Source: Calditrichales bacterium MX18-03 (GTDB taxonomy: Bacteria > Bacillota > Clostridia > Lutisporales > Lutisporaceae). Taken from it: a stretch of DNA of 64,000 nucleotides. Made by a program: the position numbers and the translations under genes. Of this stretch, positions 43,932 to 53,415 are shown piece by piece. Each line of letters begins with the position of its first letter. Position 1 is the first letter of the stretch. Under the pieces are notes generated by a model. The model saw only the letters and a list, made by a program, of their open reading frames with translations. It searched no databases and was not told where the DNA came from. Where the stretch lies: positions 1,655,774 through 1,719,773 of the forward strand of contig JAJGRE010000001.1 in assembly GCA_021083345.1 (NCBI GenBank). Reading direction: 5' to 3'.

Positions 43932-46885
43932 CTATTCACTCCACCTATTAAGAATTTAATAGTATTTAACGACTTATTATCTATGAAACCCAACTCTTTT
44001 GCACTATCGAAAAGTGATATCAAATCAAAGTATTTAAACTTTGTCTGGTAGGTGTATTTGAAATTCTCGTTTAAATCTTTACAATTATGTAAATAACCTA
44101 TTACATTTTGTATCTCCACAACATTTCTCTTACCTATTTCGTTTACTTTATCATAAAATGCAAATTTTAAATTTTTTGGATTGAAAGTATAACTTGTCTC
44201 TAAATGATAAACTAATAATGCACTAGCATATGTTTTAATAGAATTATATAGACTGCTTATTATTATTCTCTTCATAGATCTGCCAATAACAGAATTACTA
44301 TTAAACGCTTGGTCCATTATGAAATTTGTAATGTACAAATAATCATCAATGTTTAGGGTCTCTTTACTGGAGTTAGGACAAACATATCGTATTTCAATTT
44401 CTTTAGTTTCATAATTATATCTAAAATAAATCAGAAAACTAATTAATGCTTCTTTCGGCTCACAACCAATTGTATTGATGAAATCATCAATATCTTCTTG
44501 TGATAAGATACTTTCTAATAAGTCTCTCAAAATAATAAATGCTTCACATGGCAAGCCACTTTTTTCTATAATTGAATCACTTGATTCATAAGAAAAAGAA
44601 ATGTCTAAAATATCTCTATTATTATTTTTTAAATATTTTGCACAATACTTCTTCTTCTCAACATAGATATCATCCAAAATACTTGTATTAGAAGTCAATA
44701 TACATACAGCTATACTTCTGTTAATATCTATTTGTTCGTTTATAATATTAATAAGGTTATAATCTAGGCTGTTTATATTCCACTTAGATAGTTCTACATC
44801 ACCATGTAAAAACAAACTATGCAATGTATCCCATAGTGTAGTGATCAGTATATCACTACCTTTAGAAAAATTATTGATTTCTTCATTGAAATCCAATTTT
44901 TTTATTTTATTAAATTTGTAATTTTTATCTGTGATAATAGTTGAAAGTTCTTCATTTTTATACAATATAGATGTATCAACGAAAAATACTAAATCACTCT
45001 GTGCAATGGTGATCCTACAGAATTCAAGATATCTGTCAGCATTTGGTTTTATAAATCTAATTCTCATCCTTTCGAATAAGTTATCGCTTTTACTTAATTT
45101 GTCAATCTCTTCTTTCATCTTCCATTCATCGCTAGAGATTAAGTCTAGAGTAAGCATATTTAACAAATTATCTGTTTCCTCTAACAATTTAGAGATTTTT
45201 CTATGAAGTACATTTAAATCATTCAATCCTATTTGCCCTATAATAGAAACCTTAATCTCACTCTTATATTTATTCCTTGAAATATAATCAATAATTTTGT
45301 TATATACAAGTCGTGATTCTATTTGTGAATTACTTGATAAAAAAGACTTCTTTGAAAATTCGACATAGAATGGAATACTATCATAATTATTATTAAAAAA
45401 ATATCGATCCTCATTGGATAGCATGATTTGTATAGGAAATTTTTTTATAGATTTTTGCATTAACCCTATTAATATCTTTTGATCAATACTATCTTTGGCA
45501 CAATCATTTGCTTCTATAAGAAGTTTTTCATAATTCACTTTGACTGAGCAAAGATACAGTATAAATATGGGATGAAAGAAAAGCATTTTGATTGTGTCAG
45601 AACCTTCAATTGTAAAGAGTAATTGATAAATTTGAATAATATTATTTCTTTCCAATGCTCTTGAAATAGATAAGTTCGTAACCATCAAGGTCATTATTTC
45701 AAAGTATGTTGAGCAGAAAACTTCAGCATCTTTACAATATGAAAATAACTTAATAGGGGAAGCTTTATGGCTAAATATTTTCTCTAAGAAAACAATTGTT
45801 TCATTTTTAAACTCTTCAATTTTTGAGCATAAATATTGTTTTTCTTCCAACTTCATATTTATTTTACTAACTGTTTCTAAAATCATATTTATTTTTTGAA
45901 GAAAGCTATCTTTTTCAATTTCATATAAAGTTTTTATACTATTTTTACTAACAGCTCCATAGAATTCATTATCAAGGTCTACTACTCCATTCTCAAACGA
46001 TTCCATATCAACATCTTTATACTGTAAGGCCTCATCGTAAGAGTACTTGTACTGATAATTTTCTTCTAAATTATTGAGTCCTTCATTTACATTATTAATC
46101 TTTCTTGCGGTGTTGCCTTTAAAAAGCGATTGCACTTTATTAAAATAGTATTTATTAAACAGCTTCTCATAGTCATTTTTATATACTAAACTTGCTATGT
46201 CCTTCTTTTCTTTTTCACTTAAATTATCTGATGCACTATTAGATAACCCTGATAATTTTTTTTCTATTTCAAAAGGTTCTGATGATCTAATTATTTTTCT
46301 TAAAATCTTATCGGATATTAATCTTTCTTCATTACTTCTCCAACACATAAGCATGTTCAAGTTTTGATTTAGTTTCTTGTCTGATAATGCATTCTTAATA
46401 TTACCCCAATTAACACAAGCCAAAAGATATTTACAGACTTCAGAAAATGATACCCGCTTATAAAAAAGCAAAGTAAATATATGCTTCTTCACTTTATTAG
46501 CTTGCACACTGCTAGTAAACTCTAAGTCATAGGACTCTACCATTAATTCCCAAAATAGTTCTCTGTCATCAGGTAGTATTGGGTATTCAACGAAATCTTT
46601 TAACGAGTCTATCTTTTTTACACTATCAGTAGTTAATAATATAATCTTCTTAATATTAATATCATTTCTATATTTTACAGCTTTTTCATACTTTGTTTTA
46701 TCAATAGTAACTATCTTAACATCATCTTCGAATCTTTCTCCGATATTCTTAAAGATATCAATAATCTCAAATTCAATATCAGAAATAGAAATAAAAAATT
46801 CATTCTTGTGCCTAGTTATTTCTCTTATATACTTGTCCAAATAACTAATATAAATATCTTGTATCTCATAATTATTCATAATCAT
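43928..46885 (-). CDS. Large protein of unknown function (operon gene 3, 985 aa)
   Basis: Not recognised. The 985-aa product is soluble, rich in Asn, Ile and Lys, and mostly helical in the first half (residues 1-500). The middle (about 530-740) looks like an alpha/beta domain (SEIKVSIIGQIGLNDL, CRITIAQSDLVFFVD) reminiscent of large P-loop helicases but without Walker motifs. It overlaps both neighbouring genes by 4 bases (ATGA), so stoichiometric coupling is likely. It may act as the scaffold or target-recognition subunit. A distant relation to DptH-type proteins is possible but not demonstrated. Confidence 0.6.
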   Translation of the reverse strand: MIMNNYEIQDIYISYLDKYIREITRHKNEFFISISDIEFEIIDIFKNIGERFEDDVKIVTIDKTKYEKAVKYRNDINIKKIILLTTDSVKKIDSLKDFVEYPILPDDRELFWELMVESYDLEFTSSVQANKVKKHIFTLLFYKRVSFSEVCKYLLACVNWGNIKNALSDKKLNQNLNMLMCWRSNEERLISDKILRKIIRSSEPFEIEKKLSGLSNSASDNLSEKEKKDIASLVYKNDYEKLFNKYYFNKVQSLFKGNTARKINNVNEGLNNLEENYQYKYSYDEALQYKDVDMESFENGVVDLDNEFYGAVSKNSIKTLYEIEKDSFLQKINMILETVSKINMKLEEKQYLCSKIEEFKNETIVFLEKIFSHKASPIKLFSYCKDAEVFCSTYFEIMTLMVTNLSISRALERNNIIQIYQLLFTIEGSDTIKMLFFHPIFILYLCSVKVNYEKLLIEANDCAKDSIDQKILIGLMQKSIKKFPIQIMLSNEDRYFFNNNYDSIPFYVEFSKKSFLSSNSQIESRLVYNKIIDYISRNKYKSEIKVSIIGQIGLNDLNVLHRKISKLLEETDNLLNMLTLDLISSDEWKMKEEIDKLSKSDNLFERMRIRFIKPNADRYLEFCRITIAQSDLVFFVDTSILYKNEELSTIITDKNYKFNKIKKLDFNEEINNFSKGSDILITTLWDTLHSLFLHGDVELSKWNINSLDYNLINIINEQIDINRSIAVCILTSNTSILDDIYVEKKKYCAKYLKNNNRDILDISFSYESSDSIIEKSGLPCEAFIILRDLLESILSQEDIDDFINTIGCEPKEALISFLIYFRYNYETKEIEIRYVCPNSSKETLNIDDYLYITNFIMDQAFNSNSVIGRSMKRIIISSLYNSIKTYASALLVYHLETSYTFNPKNLKFAFYDKVNEIGKRNVVEIQNVIGYLHNCKDLNENFKYTYQTKFKYFDLISLFDSAKELGFIDNKSLNTIKFLIGGVNS

Positions 46886-48366
46886 ATTAGTTTGAACTCT
46901 CCTCTCTTTTCCGGAAGGGTCACTACATATCCTGAATCAGACAACTTAATTAAGCAATTTATATTACTTAGATTTTCTATTAGTGCCTCTTCATTCTGAT
47001 TAAATTCTTTTATTGATACTTTAGCATTTATTTTTTTCAAATATTTCTCAACCTTTTCAGACTTAGTAATGCAGATATTATATCGATCTTCAAGCCATAT
47101 AATAAATTCTTCTAAATAGGCAAAATCAATATTGTGAGATGACAAATATAATCTAACAAAAAATTCTGCAATCTCCTCAGAAAAAGCAAAATACTTATGC
47201 CTACTGTTATTTCTAGGAAATATCAACCCTATTTCTCTTCCACAGGTAGGCAAAGTAGATGAGATTTTTGATATACTAGAGCCCTTACGGCTTTTTTGAA
47301 ATTGCGTAAGTGCCTGTGCCAAATCATCTTTTGATATTTCAGCCTCACTTTTATCTTTAAAAAAATGATTTATTAAAGTCTCATTCATCTCAGTATCATC
47401 TTTGTAACCCACATTCTTTATGATATTATTTATTGCCTGATTTTTACCATCAATCTTTATATAAACAACATCATTTTCCTTAATTAGAACAATTCTATCA
47501 CCATTGATATTTTCTATAATACCCTCAAAGTACTTTTTTACTAGTTCAGGAAATTCAGATCTGATTTTTGCATAATTTATTACACAAGTTCTATGCAAAT
47601 CACCATAATTCAATGACTGGTTTACTGATCCTTTACATATAATAACATGGTTCTTCAGAGAGTTATAATTTATCCTTTCTAAGATATATTGGATAACATA
47701 AAAAGTTAAAAAAGTTGATAAATAATCAAGTTTCCTATAGAAATCGAGTCTTTTAAAGTTTTTATTGCTTAGTACAACTTCTAAATCTTCATTGAATTTT
47801 CTAGATAATCTTACAAAAAATGTGTATCTACTAACATTACCAAAGTCAACTTCTCTACTATCAGAGAAATTTTCTTTGCCACTTTCATAAGGTTTCCCCT
47901 CAGAACAGATAAAGTTCAAAATCTTATTAGATCCAATGCTTTCTTTATTAAAAAAGAATTCAGAAAGCATCTCATAAACTTGAAATGAGCTCTTACTTGA
48001 GTTATTTCTATTTATTTGTAAGGCATATAATAGATTTCTTAAATTTAGAACATTGTCCGTTGTTATCATTTTGGTATTTATTGGAAAATAGAGCTCATCT
48101 GCCTTTTTCTTTGACATAATATCTTTGCCTGTATATGTATCAAAATACTTTAATAATGATCTATTAAGTAATTCCCTAGTCTTTTTTTCACTTTCTTCAC
48201 AAATAAAGATATTATCATTATTAATGCTTAACTTCGTTGAATGAAATTTCTCTGTCACTTTAAAATATCTGTAAAGAAAATTATTTAACAATAAGTATTT
48301 AGGTATCTCAGGAGCTGATATACCAACAAACTCTGCTAAGCTGTTAAACTTGTTAGTGCTATCCAC
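46882..48366 (-). CDS. Protein of unknown function (operon gene 2, 494 aa)
   Basis: Not recognised. The 494-aa soluble protein has a helical middle (about 190-270: FVRLSRKFNEDLEVV, FLTFYVIQYIL), then a basic stretch QKSRKGSSISKISSTLPTCG followed by LIFPRNNSRHKYFAFS and a winged-helix-like end (about 400-470). This end could bind DNA. It lies 12 bases after the P-loop gene and overlaps the 985-aa gene by 4 bases. Position between an ATPase and a large protein recalls DptG in DptFGH systems; I could not confirm this by motif. Confidence 0.6.
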   Translation of the reverse strand: MDSTNKFNSLAEFVGISAPEIPKYLLLNNFLYRYFKVTEKFHSTKLSINNDNIFICEESEKKTRELLNRSLLKYFDTYTGKDIMSKKKADELYFPINTKMITTDNVLNLRNLLYALQINRNNSSKSSFQVYEMLSEFFFNKESIGSNKILNFICSEGKPYESGKENFSDSREVDFGNVSRYTFFVRLSRKFNEDLEVVLSNKNFKRLDFYRKLDYLSTFLTFYVIQYILERINYNSLKNHVIICKGSVNQSLNYGDLHRTCVINYAKIRSEFPELVKKYFEGIIENINGDRIVLIKENDVVYIKIDGKNQAINNIIKNVGYKDDTEMNETLINHFFKDKSEAEISKDDLAQALTQFQKSRKGSSISKISSTLPTCGREIGLIFPRNNSRHKYFAFSEEIAEFFVRLYLSSHNIDFAYLEEFIIWLEDRYNICITKSEKVEKYLKKINAKVSIKEFNQNEEALIENLSNINCLIKLSDSGYVVTLPEKRGEFKLI

Positions 48367-48378
48367 TTACTTTACCTC

Positions 48379-50004
48379 CTAAACCTTTTTTATTAAAACT
48401 TTACTCTGTGAACTATTAAAAAAGAGTAATTCATTCTTTTTATAAAAACTAAGTTCAAAATCACAAAACTCACCTTTATTATCTTGGAAAATTACTATCA
48501 TTTTATCATAGAATTCAGGCTTTGCTTTTAATACTGCTCTGAAAAAGTCAGAAAGGCCAAACTCCTCTATTACATTGTTTGAAGTTAAAAAATATACATC
48601 ATCTCTTGCCATAAAAATATATCTAAATAATTGATAGGTAATATTTAATGAAATATGTTTTAGGTTTCTATCGTTATCAGTATATATACAACTCAAACAG
48701 AAATAATTATTGTCTATAAAAGGGTTTAATTCTTTTCCAATCTCATCAAAGTCAAAATCTGCACGATTCCAGATTAAATTTAATTCATTCATGTTAATTG
48801 AAAATTTTGTCTTAATCTTTTCACCTATTTTAGGTGGTGTATCATAGAATACAATCTCTAAATTTGTTTCTTGCGGAGATATTAATTTAATAAATCCTTT
48901 CTTAAGGTCTTTCTCTGTCTTATTCTCCAGATAAGTCTCTTCTTCTACGTTTCTTATCTCCTTGACATCTGAAAAATAAGGTGGCTTGTGAAGTTTATCA
49001 AGCATTCTTTTAAAGTCATCAATATAGTCCATCGGAAGTTCCGAATATTTACATTCCGACTTATTCTCAAAATATATTTGCCGTTTTGCTTTTTTATAGT
49101 TTGATATATCTTCACCATGTTTCACAAAAATTTGGTAATCATTAGCTGAGCATTTTTTTACTGGATCAAGTTTAGTAAATTTCTGAATCAATATATCTTG
49201 AGATTCCTCAAAGATACTGTTAAAGTAGTACAGACTAGTAATATCTTGCATCATACTATTATTTAGTCTCTCACAATCATACCCGGACGTTATCATAAAT
49301 GATACTAGTGACAATAGTTCTCTAAAAGTAAGATGTTCCCCTATTAAAAAAAGTGTATCACATAATACTCTCAAGTTTTCGACCACAATATCATTTCTTA
49401 AAGCATCAATATTTTTTTTAAATGGACAATTATTATAATATATACAATCAAAATCACAAGGAATTTCTTCATTATACTCTAGGAACTTTTTAACTATTTT
49501 ACTGAAAAGAGCTTCATTTTCTATCATATTTGAGCTTGCAAGATTTCTTTTTTCAAAGTTAATTACTAATACCTTACTGTTGCTTGTAAACTCGTCAAGC
49601 ATACTTGGCTCTTTTGAAAGTAGAACTTTTGTAAAAATACCAATATTAGCAGCAATAACCACCTTAGAATTTGATCTATCTTCTAGGCATTTACTAATAG
49701 TATCAATAACTTCTGCCTTTTCATCTTCATGTAATGCCGAGAAGTCATCTATTATTGCAAAACCATTCTCCTCGAATTCGTTCTTTAAGTTTCTTAGAAT
49801 TCTGCTTTTTCCATCTCCAGCTTCCCCCGTTAATAGAATAATATTAACTTTTTCAAGATTTTGTAAGATTCTATATTCTTCAGGCAATTTTATATTAAAC
49901 GACTTATTCTCAATTCTTTCATCATATAAACTGCTATGCCCATCATACGCCCCACAATAACTTACAATCTGGTTTATTTTATTTTTAAGACTTAAACCAG
50001 TCAT
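48379..50004 (-). CDS. P-loop ATPase (operon gene 1, 541 aa)
   Basis: AAA+/STAND-like ATPase heading the operon. Walker A is LTGEAGDGKSRIL (about residues 58-70) and Walker B likely FAIIDDFSAL (about 86-95). A Cys-containing segment (CDFDCIYYNNCPF, about 187-199) follows. The C-terminal 200 residues are unrecognised. The ATG at 50004 after AAGGAAGTGG is chosen over one at 50052. GEAGDGKS-type ATPases occur in defence systems, including DptF of phosphorothioation-dependent restriction, but no dnd modification genes are in the window. Confidence 0.75.
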   Translation of the reverse strand: MTGLSLKNKINQIVSYCGAYDGHSSLYDERIENKSFNIKLPEEYRILQNLEKVNIILLTGEAGDGKSRILRNLKNEFEENGFAIIDDFSALHEDEKAEVIDTISKCLEDRSNSKVVIAANIGIFTKVLLSKEPSMLDEFTSNSKVLVINFEKRNLASSNMIENEALFSKIVKKFLEYNEEIPCDFDCIYYNNCPFKKNIDALRNDIVVENLRVLCDTLFLIGEHLTFRELLSLVSFMITSGYDCERLNNSMMQDITSLYYFNSIFEESQDILIQKFTKLDPVKKCSANDYQIFVKHGEDISNYKKAKRQIYFENKSECKYSELPMDYIDDFKRMLDKLHKPPYFSDVKEIRNVEEETYLENKTEKDLKKGFIKLISPQETNLEIVFYDTPPKIGEKIKTKFSINMNELNLIWNRADFDFDEIGKELNPFIDNNYFCLSCIYTDNDRNLKHISLNITYQLFRYIFMARDDVYFLTSNNVIEEFGLSDFFRAVLKAKPEFYDKMIVIFQDNKGEFCDFELSFYKKNELLFFNSSQSKVLIKKV

Positions 50005-50280
50005 GCGACCACTTCCTTTATATAATTGTTTAAAACAATGATAAATGAGCATTCATGTAATTATTAACTTCCTTATATTTGATACTCTTGATTCATTTGC
50101 TTTTGCTTCATACCTTTATAGCAAAAGAAACGCTAGTTCCTGAAGTAAAGCGTCAAAAACTAATAACCATCGACAATTTATAGTTCGATATTATTCCTTC
50201 TTTTTCCTGCAAAATAGACATAGATATATAATGTATTTATCATATTTAAAATTAGACTTGTGCAGTGAAAAGTAAAAACT

Positions 50281-50640
50281 TTAAGCAACTTTCCCGAATT
50301 TGGAAATCATAGAGTCTAGACCTACCCCTTTGACTGCACTAGAGTATGCGAACTTAGTAATATTATTCATATACTGCTCGCGAAAATACCCTATGGTATC
50401 TCCAATTGTCTTAAGCTTCAAGGTTCTCCCATTGGATAACCTGAATAGTTCCAAGAGTGTATAAGCCATAAATACCATGCTCCAGAAACGCTTTATCGAC
50501 GTCAATGATTCAACCTGGTACTCGTCAAAGCCGAGTGAAATCTTATGATAGCTGTAACTGACTTCAATATCCCAGCGGTTTTAATAATACTCCAGAATAA
50601 TTGAAGTATCAAGGCTTACAGCTATACTCACTTTGAAAGC
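50281..50640 (-). pseudogene. Fragment of a DDE transposase (IS4/IS701-like)
   Basis: The C-terminal piece reads NRWDIEVSYSYHKISLGFDE, then KRFWSMVFMAYTLLELFRLS. This is the typical end of IS4/IS701-type transposases (RWxIE...K..LG). An in-frame stop (TAA near 50581) interrupts it between LEYY and NRW, and the N-terminal two thirds are missing. The inverted ends were not found. Confidence 0.65.
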
Positions 50641-50647
50641 TGGTTTA

Positions 50648-51008
50648 TCAGTTGGAATCTTGAATAAAAGTTGCCTTCGCATTTCGAAGAGCTAATATTA
50701 TTGCACTATCATTAGCATATTGAATTCCAATTCTATGATTTTCTCCAATTGCATCATGCCTGCTTATATAAGCATGCTTTACACCGTGAACATGTTTGTC
50801 AATATATTTCCTTATTTTTTCTCCATTTCTATCTGGATCAGTAAATACTATTACACCGTTATCCTTTTGATATTTCCTAATGTTTTCAATATGTTTTCTT
50901 ACACATAGACCAAATACCACAATTATCTCGGCATTAATAACTTTTTTGATTGCAATTGAATCTTATTTCCCTTCAACAACTATAACTTCCCTGATTGTAA
51001 GAATAGAA
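50648..51008 (-). pseudogene. rnmV: Decayed ribonuclease M5 (TOPRIM)
   Basis: Starts with EVIVVEGK, the TOPRIM glutamate motif, but the next codon is TAA. The frame continues with DSIAIKKVINAEII and later GVIVFTDPDRNGEKIRKYID and KHAYISRHDAIG, matching RNase M5, which matures 5S rRNA. The C-terminal domain is absent (stop at 50648). A stop in the active-site motif and the truncation make it non-functional. Such an extra copy in an accessory region is odd, since rnmV is normally chromosomal next to ksgA. Confidence 0.7.
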
Positions 51009-51282
51009 ATCAATAGCCATATCTCCCTTCGATTACCATATCGATTTATTCTTGTCTGAACCATATATATTACCTTCAAGACTAATCAAGTACAAATCAT
51101 CGTTCATTTCGTATTAATCCCAAGGTGTAGAAGATCCTTATTCTAAGTATTACCATCACTTTCGATTAAAAAATCCATTTTAGACATTTTGTATTAAGTT
51201 ATCATGCATATTTTTCTAAAAAACGCACATACTTCAAATTAATCGCATTATATGCAAATCATTAGAACTTAATGAGAAAGAG

Positions 51283-52425
51283 ATGGTGATAAAAATGCCT
51301 ATCGAAAGAAATAGACTGAAGCTTGTATCAAATGAAAAAAGCTTAATTATGAATTCCAATTCTGCAAACACTTGTACCGAGGAAGAAATACTTAGTCATA
51401 TTCTTGGCGCATATACAAACCGTCTACTATCAAGAAGACTAAAAGGTAAGTATATTGATGCTACTATAAAAACAATTAACGAATTTGTCAGCTATACTAA
51501 TCTGTATCCATGGGAATGGGAGGAAGCGGATTTTGATGAGTGGTCAGCTTATCTTTATCAAGTAAAACGTAATGGAGAATCAACACAGAGACAAAAACAG
51601 AGAAGAATTGCACGATTTCAGTCCTTTCTGGCTGATTCTCCTCGGCTAGTTGACCTCTGTCAAACCAATTTCGGTAAGAAGCCTATTCAAATATGTTCAT
51701 CTGAAAATTGCATTGCACATAAAGTGGAAGATGAAAATGAAGACAAGAGAACAGCATTTACTAAAGAACAATTGTTATGCTTGTGGAGCTATTTTGATGA
51801 AGAGATAAAAGTCGCATATAATAATAAATCAAAAAACCTGAAAACACTTCAGAGAGATAAGATTCTCTATTTGTTTATCTATTATTATGGCCTAAGGGTA
51901 AATGAAGTTTCAATGATGGAAACGACTGATTTTATACATAATCCAAATAGATCTGAATGGGGCAAGTTTGGAGGTATACATATCAGGTTTGGTAAGGGTT
52001 CTGCCGGCAGCCCTCCAAAGCGGAGAACAGTATGGACAATTTCTGATGCTGCAGTAAAATACTTAAAATGGTACTTAGAAAAAGTAAGACCACTGTTTGG
52101 AAATGACGATTGCAATAGCCTATTTGTGTCTGAACGAGGATATCGACTAACACCAAACTCAATTACAAGAAATTTCAAGGAGTATTTAAAGGCTGCAGGT
52201 CTGCCAAGCGATAATTACTCCCCACACTGTTTAAGGCACAGTTATATTAGCCATCTCTCAGAGCGTGTAGATGTTAGTCCAGGTTTTATCCAAGCTCAAG
52301 TAGGGCATGAGTATCTAGCCACTACACAACTCTATACACACTTATCAGATGTCTTTGTTTACAAGCATTTAAACAAAGTAATCAATCGACAAGTAAGTAA
52401 GCTTTTAAAGAAGGATGAGGATTAA
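51283..52425 (+). CDS. Tyrosine recombinase, complete (module gene 1)
   Basis: Site-specific integrase of 380 aa. The N-terminal SAM-like core-binding domain (about residues 35-120: YIDATIKTINEFVSYTNL) precedes a full catalytic domain. Catalytic residues are visible: R in YYGLRVNEV (about 208), K in FGKGSAGSP (about 240), H-x-x-R in HCLRHSY (about 316-319), H in QVGHEYLA and Y in TTQLYTHLS (about 352). GAAAGAGATGGTGAT precedes the likely start at 51283 or 51295. It overlaps no gene but ends 1 base before the second recombinase. It should be the catalytically competent enzyme of the module. Confidence 0.92.
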   Translation: MVIKMPIERNRLKLVSNEKSLIMNSNSANTCTEEEILSHILGAYTNRLLSRRLKGKYIDATIKTINEFVSYTNLYPWEWEEADFDEWSAYLYQVKRNGESTQRQKQRRIARFQSFLADSPRLVDLCQTNFGKKPIQICSSENCIAHKVEDENEDKRTAFTKEQLLCLWSYFDEEIKVAYNNKSKNLKTLQRDKILYLFIYYYGLRVNEVSMMETTDFIHNPNRSEWGKFGGIHIRFGKGSAGSPPKRRTVWTISDAAVKYLKWYLEKVRPLFGNDDCNSLFVSERGYRLTPNSITRNFKEYLKAAGLPSDNYSPHCLRHSYISHLSERVDVSPGFIQAQVGHEYLATTQLYTHLSDVFVYKHLNKVINRQVSKLLKKDED

Positions 52426-52426
52426 T

Positions 52427-53050
52427 ATGTTCAGCATACGATACTCTGATAGGCACTCATTTACAATGACAGCCGCATTTTGGGATTTGCTTAATAGCTA
52501 CAAGCAAGTGACCTCTGATAATTCAATAGAATACGCCGTTTTGGTTAGAGATGAGTTAGTCTTCCAACTAGCCTACTCTTATGGTTTGAGAGCTCATGAG
52601 ATTCAAAACCTACTAGTTTCTGACTTCAATCTTGATAGCGAACTCAAAGGCAGGGATGCATACGGAAGTATTTTTGTAAGATATGATAGCAAAATAGGTG
52701 GTATTCATAAGCAGCGACTTGTTTACTCTGTATTCCCTGATGTGATAGATGTAATACAAAAATATTTATGTTTACATAAAAGCTTTTTCCCGAACCAAAA
52801 TTACTTATTCTCAACTTCCAAGGGAAACTTGTTGTCAGTTCATTATTTGTGCAAACGGTTAAATCGATACAACAATGCACTTACAAAAGACAAAAAAATT
52901 AATACGTTTCAAACATTTAGACATCTGTATCTTGCTGATTTACTTCGAATTGATAAAGTATCCTTAGTGTTTGTTAATAATCAGTTTGGCAATAATATAA
53001 TAGACAATCAATTATACTCTCATTTATTGCCAAATAAATTGTTGGAGTGA
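52427..53050 (+). CDS. Catalytic-domain-only tyrosine recombinase homolog (module gene 2)
   Basis: A 207-aa protein equal to the catalytic domain of an integrase, without the N-terminal core-binding domain. It keeps R in YSYGLRAHEI and Y in DNQLYSHLL, and has a K in HKQRLVY. The H-x-x-R box reads FQTFRHLY, with Gln for His, and the second His is Asn/Gln (VNNQFGNN). It may be an accessory or regulatory subunit rather than a full enzyme. ATG at 52427 with GATGAGGA upstream is chosen over 52415. Immediately follows gene 1 and is 4 bases from the HTH gene. Confidence 0.8.
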   Translation: MFSIRYSDRHSFTMTAAFWDLLNSYKQVTSDNSIEYAVLVRDELVFQLAYSYGLRAHEIQNLLVSDFNLDSELKGRDAYGSIFVRYDSKIGGIHKQRLVYSVFPDVIDVIQKYLCLHKSFFPNQNYLFSTSKGNLLSVHYLCKRLNRYNNALTKDKKINTFQTFRHLYLADLLRIDKVSLVFVNNQFGNNIIDNQLYSHLLPNKLLE

Positions 53051-53054
53051 TACT

Positions 53055-53414
53055 ATGAGTTTTCAATGGAAGCTTAAAGAAAAGATGGCAAGTAAAGGTA
53101 TATGGAGATGTACTGACTTCACGAAATTACTAAACCAATACGGCATAAACATTTCTGTCTCAATGGTTACAAGAATTGTAGAGAAAGCACCTGAGAGAAT
53201 TAATACTCAAGTTTTAGACGCAATATGTGATCTTCTGGAGTGTACACCAGGAGAGATTTTAGTACACACACCAACCGGTATGAACGCTGAACGTTTACTA
53301 AAGGTTGCTGGTGAAAATATTGGTATCAAACCTGGTCCCAAACCAAGAAAATCTCAAAATGTACCTGAGATACCCATCGACATACTCGGCCCTGGAGGAG
53401 ATGTTATAAAATAG
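53055..53414 (+). CDS. Xre-like HTH regulator (module gene 3)
   Basis: A 119-aa protein with an N-terminal Cro/C1-type helix-turn-helix (about residues 5-75: KLKEKMASKGIWRCTDFTKLLNQYG, ISVSMVTRIV, then LDAICDLLECTPGEIL). The tail (80-119) is basic, Pro/Gly-rich and ends GPGGDVIK. It probably represses or positions the recombinases. By place and size it recalls TnpC of Tn554-type elements, though I see no direct similarity. It sits 4 bases after gene 2 and 1 base before gene 4. Confidence 0.75.
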   Translation: MSFQWKLKEKMASKGIWRCTDFTKLLNQYGINISVSMVTRIVEKAPERINTQVLDAICDLLECTPGEILVHTPTGMNAERLLKVAGENIGIKPGPKPRKSQNVPEIPIDILGPGGDVIK

Positions 53415-53415
53415 G

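Larger units (their letters stand above)
50005..51282. other. Gap between defence-like operon and recombinase module
   Basis: About 1.3 kb without an intact gene. It holds a decayed transposase (50281-50640) and a decayed RNase M5 gene (50648-51008), then an A+T-rich 270-base stretch before the first recombinase gene where an attachment site would be expected. I see several ATTAA-containing near-repeats there but no convincing att site. Confidence 0.5.

Noticed and set aside
41288..50004. Identification as DptFGH phosphorothioation-dependent restriction
   Set aside because: Gene order and the GEAGDGKS ATPase are suggestive, but the third protein lacks helicase motifs, ParA and HD genes are extra, and no dndBCDE genes are visible.
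50005..50280. Promoter of the five-gene operon
   Set aside because: Only weak -35/-10 pairs could be found; none stands out from the A+T-rich background.
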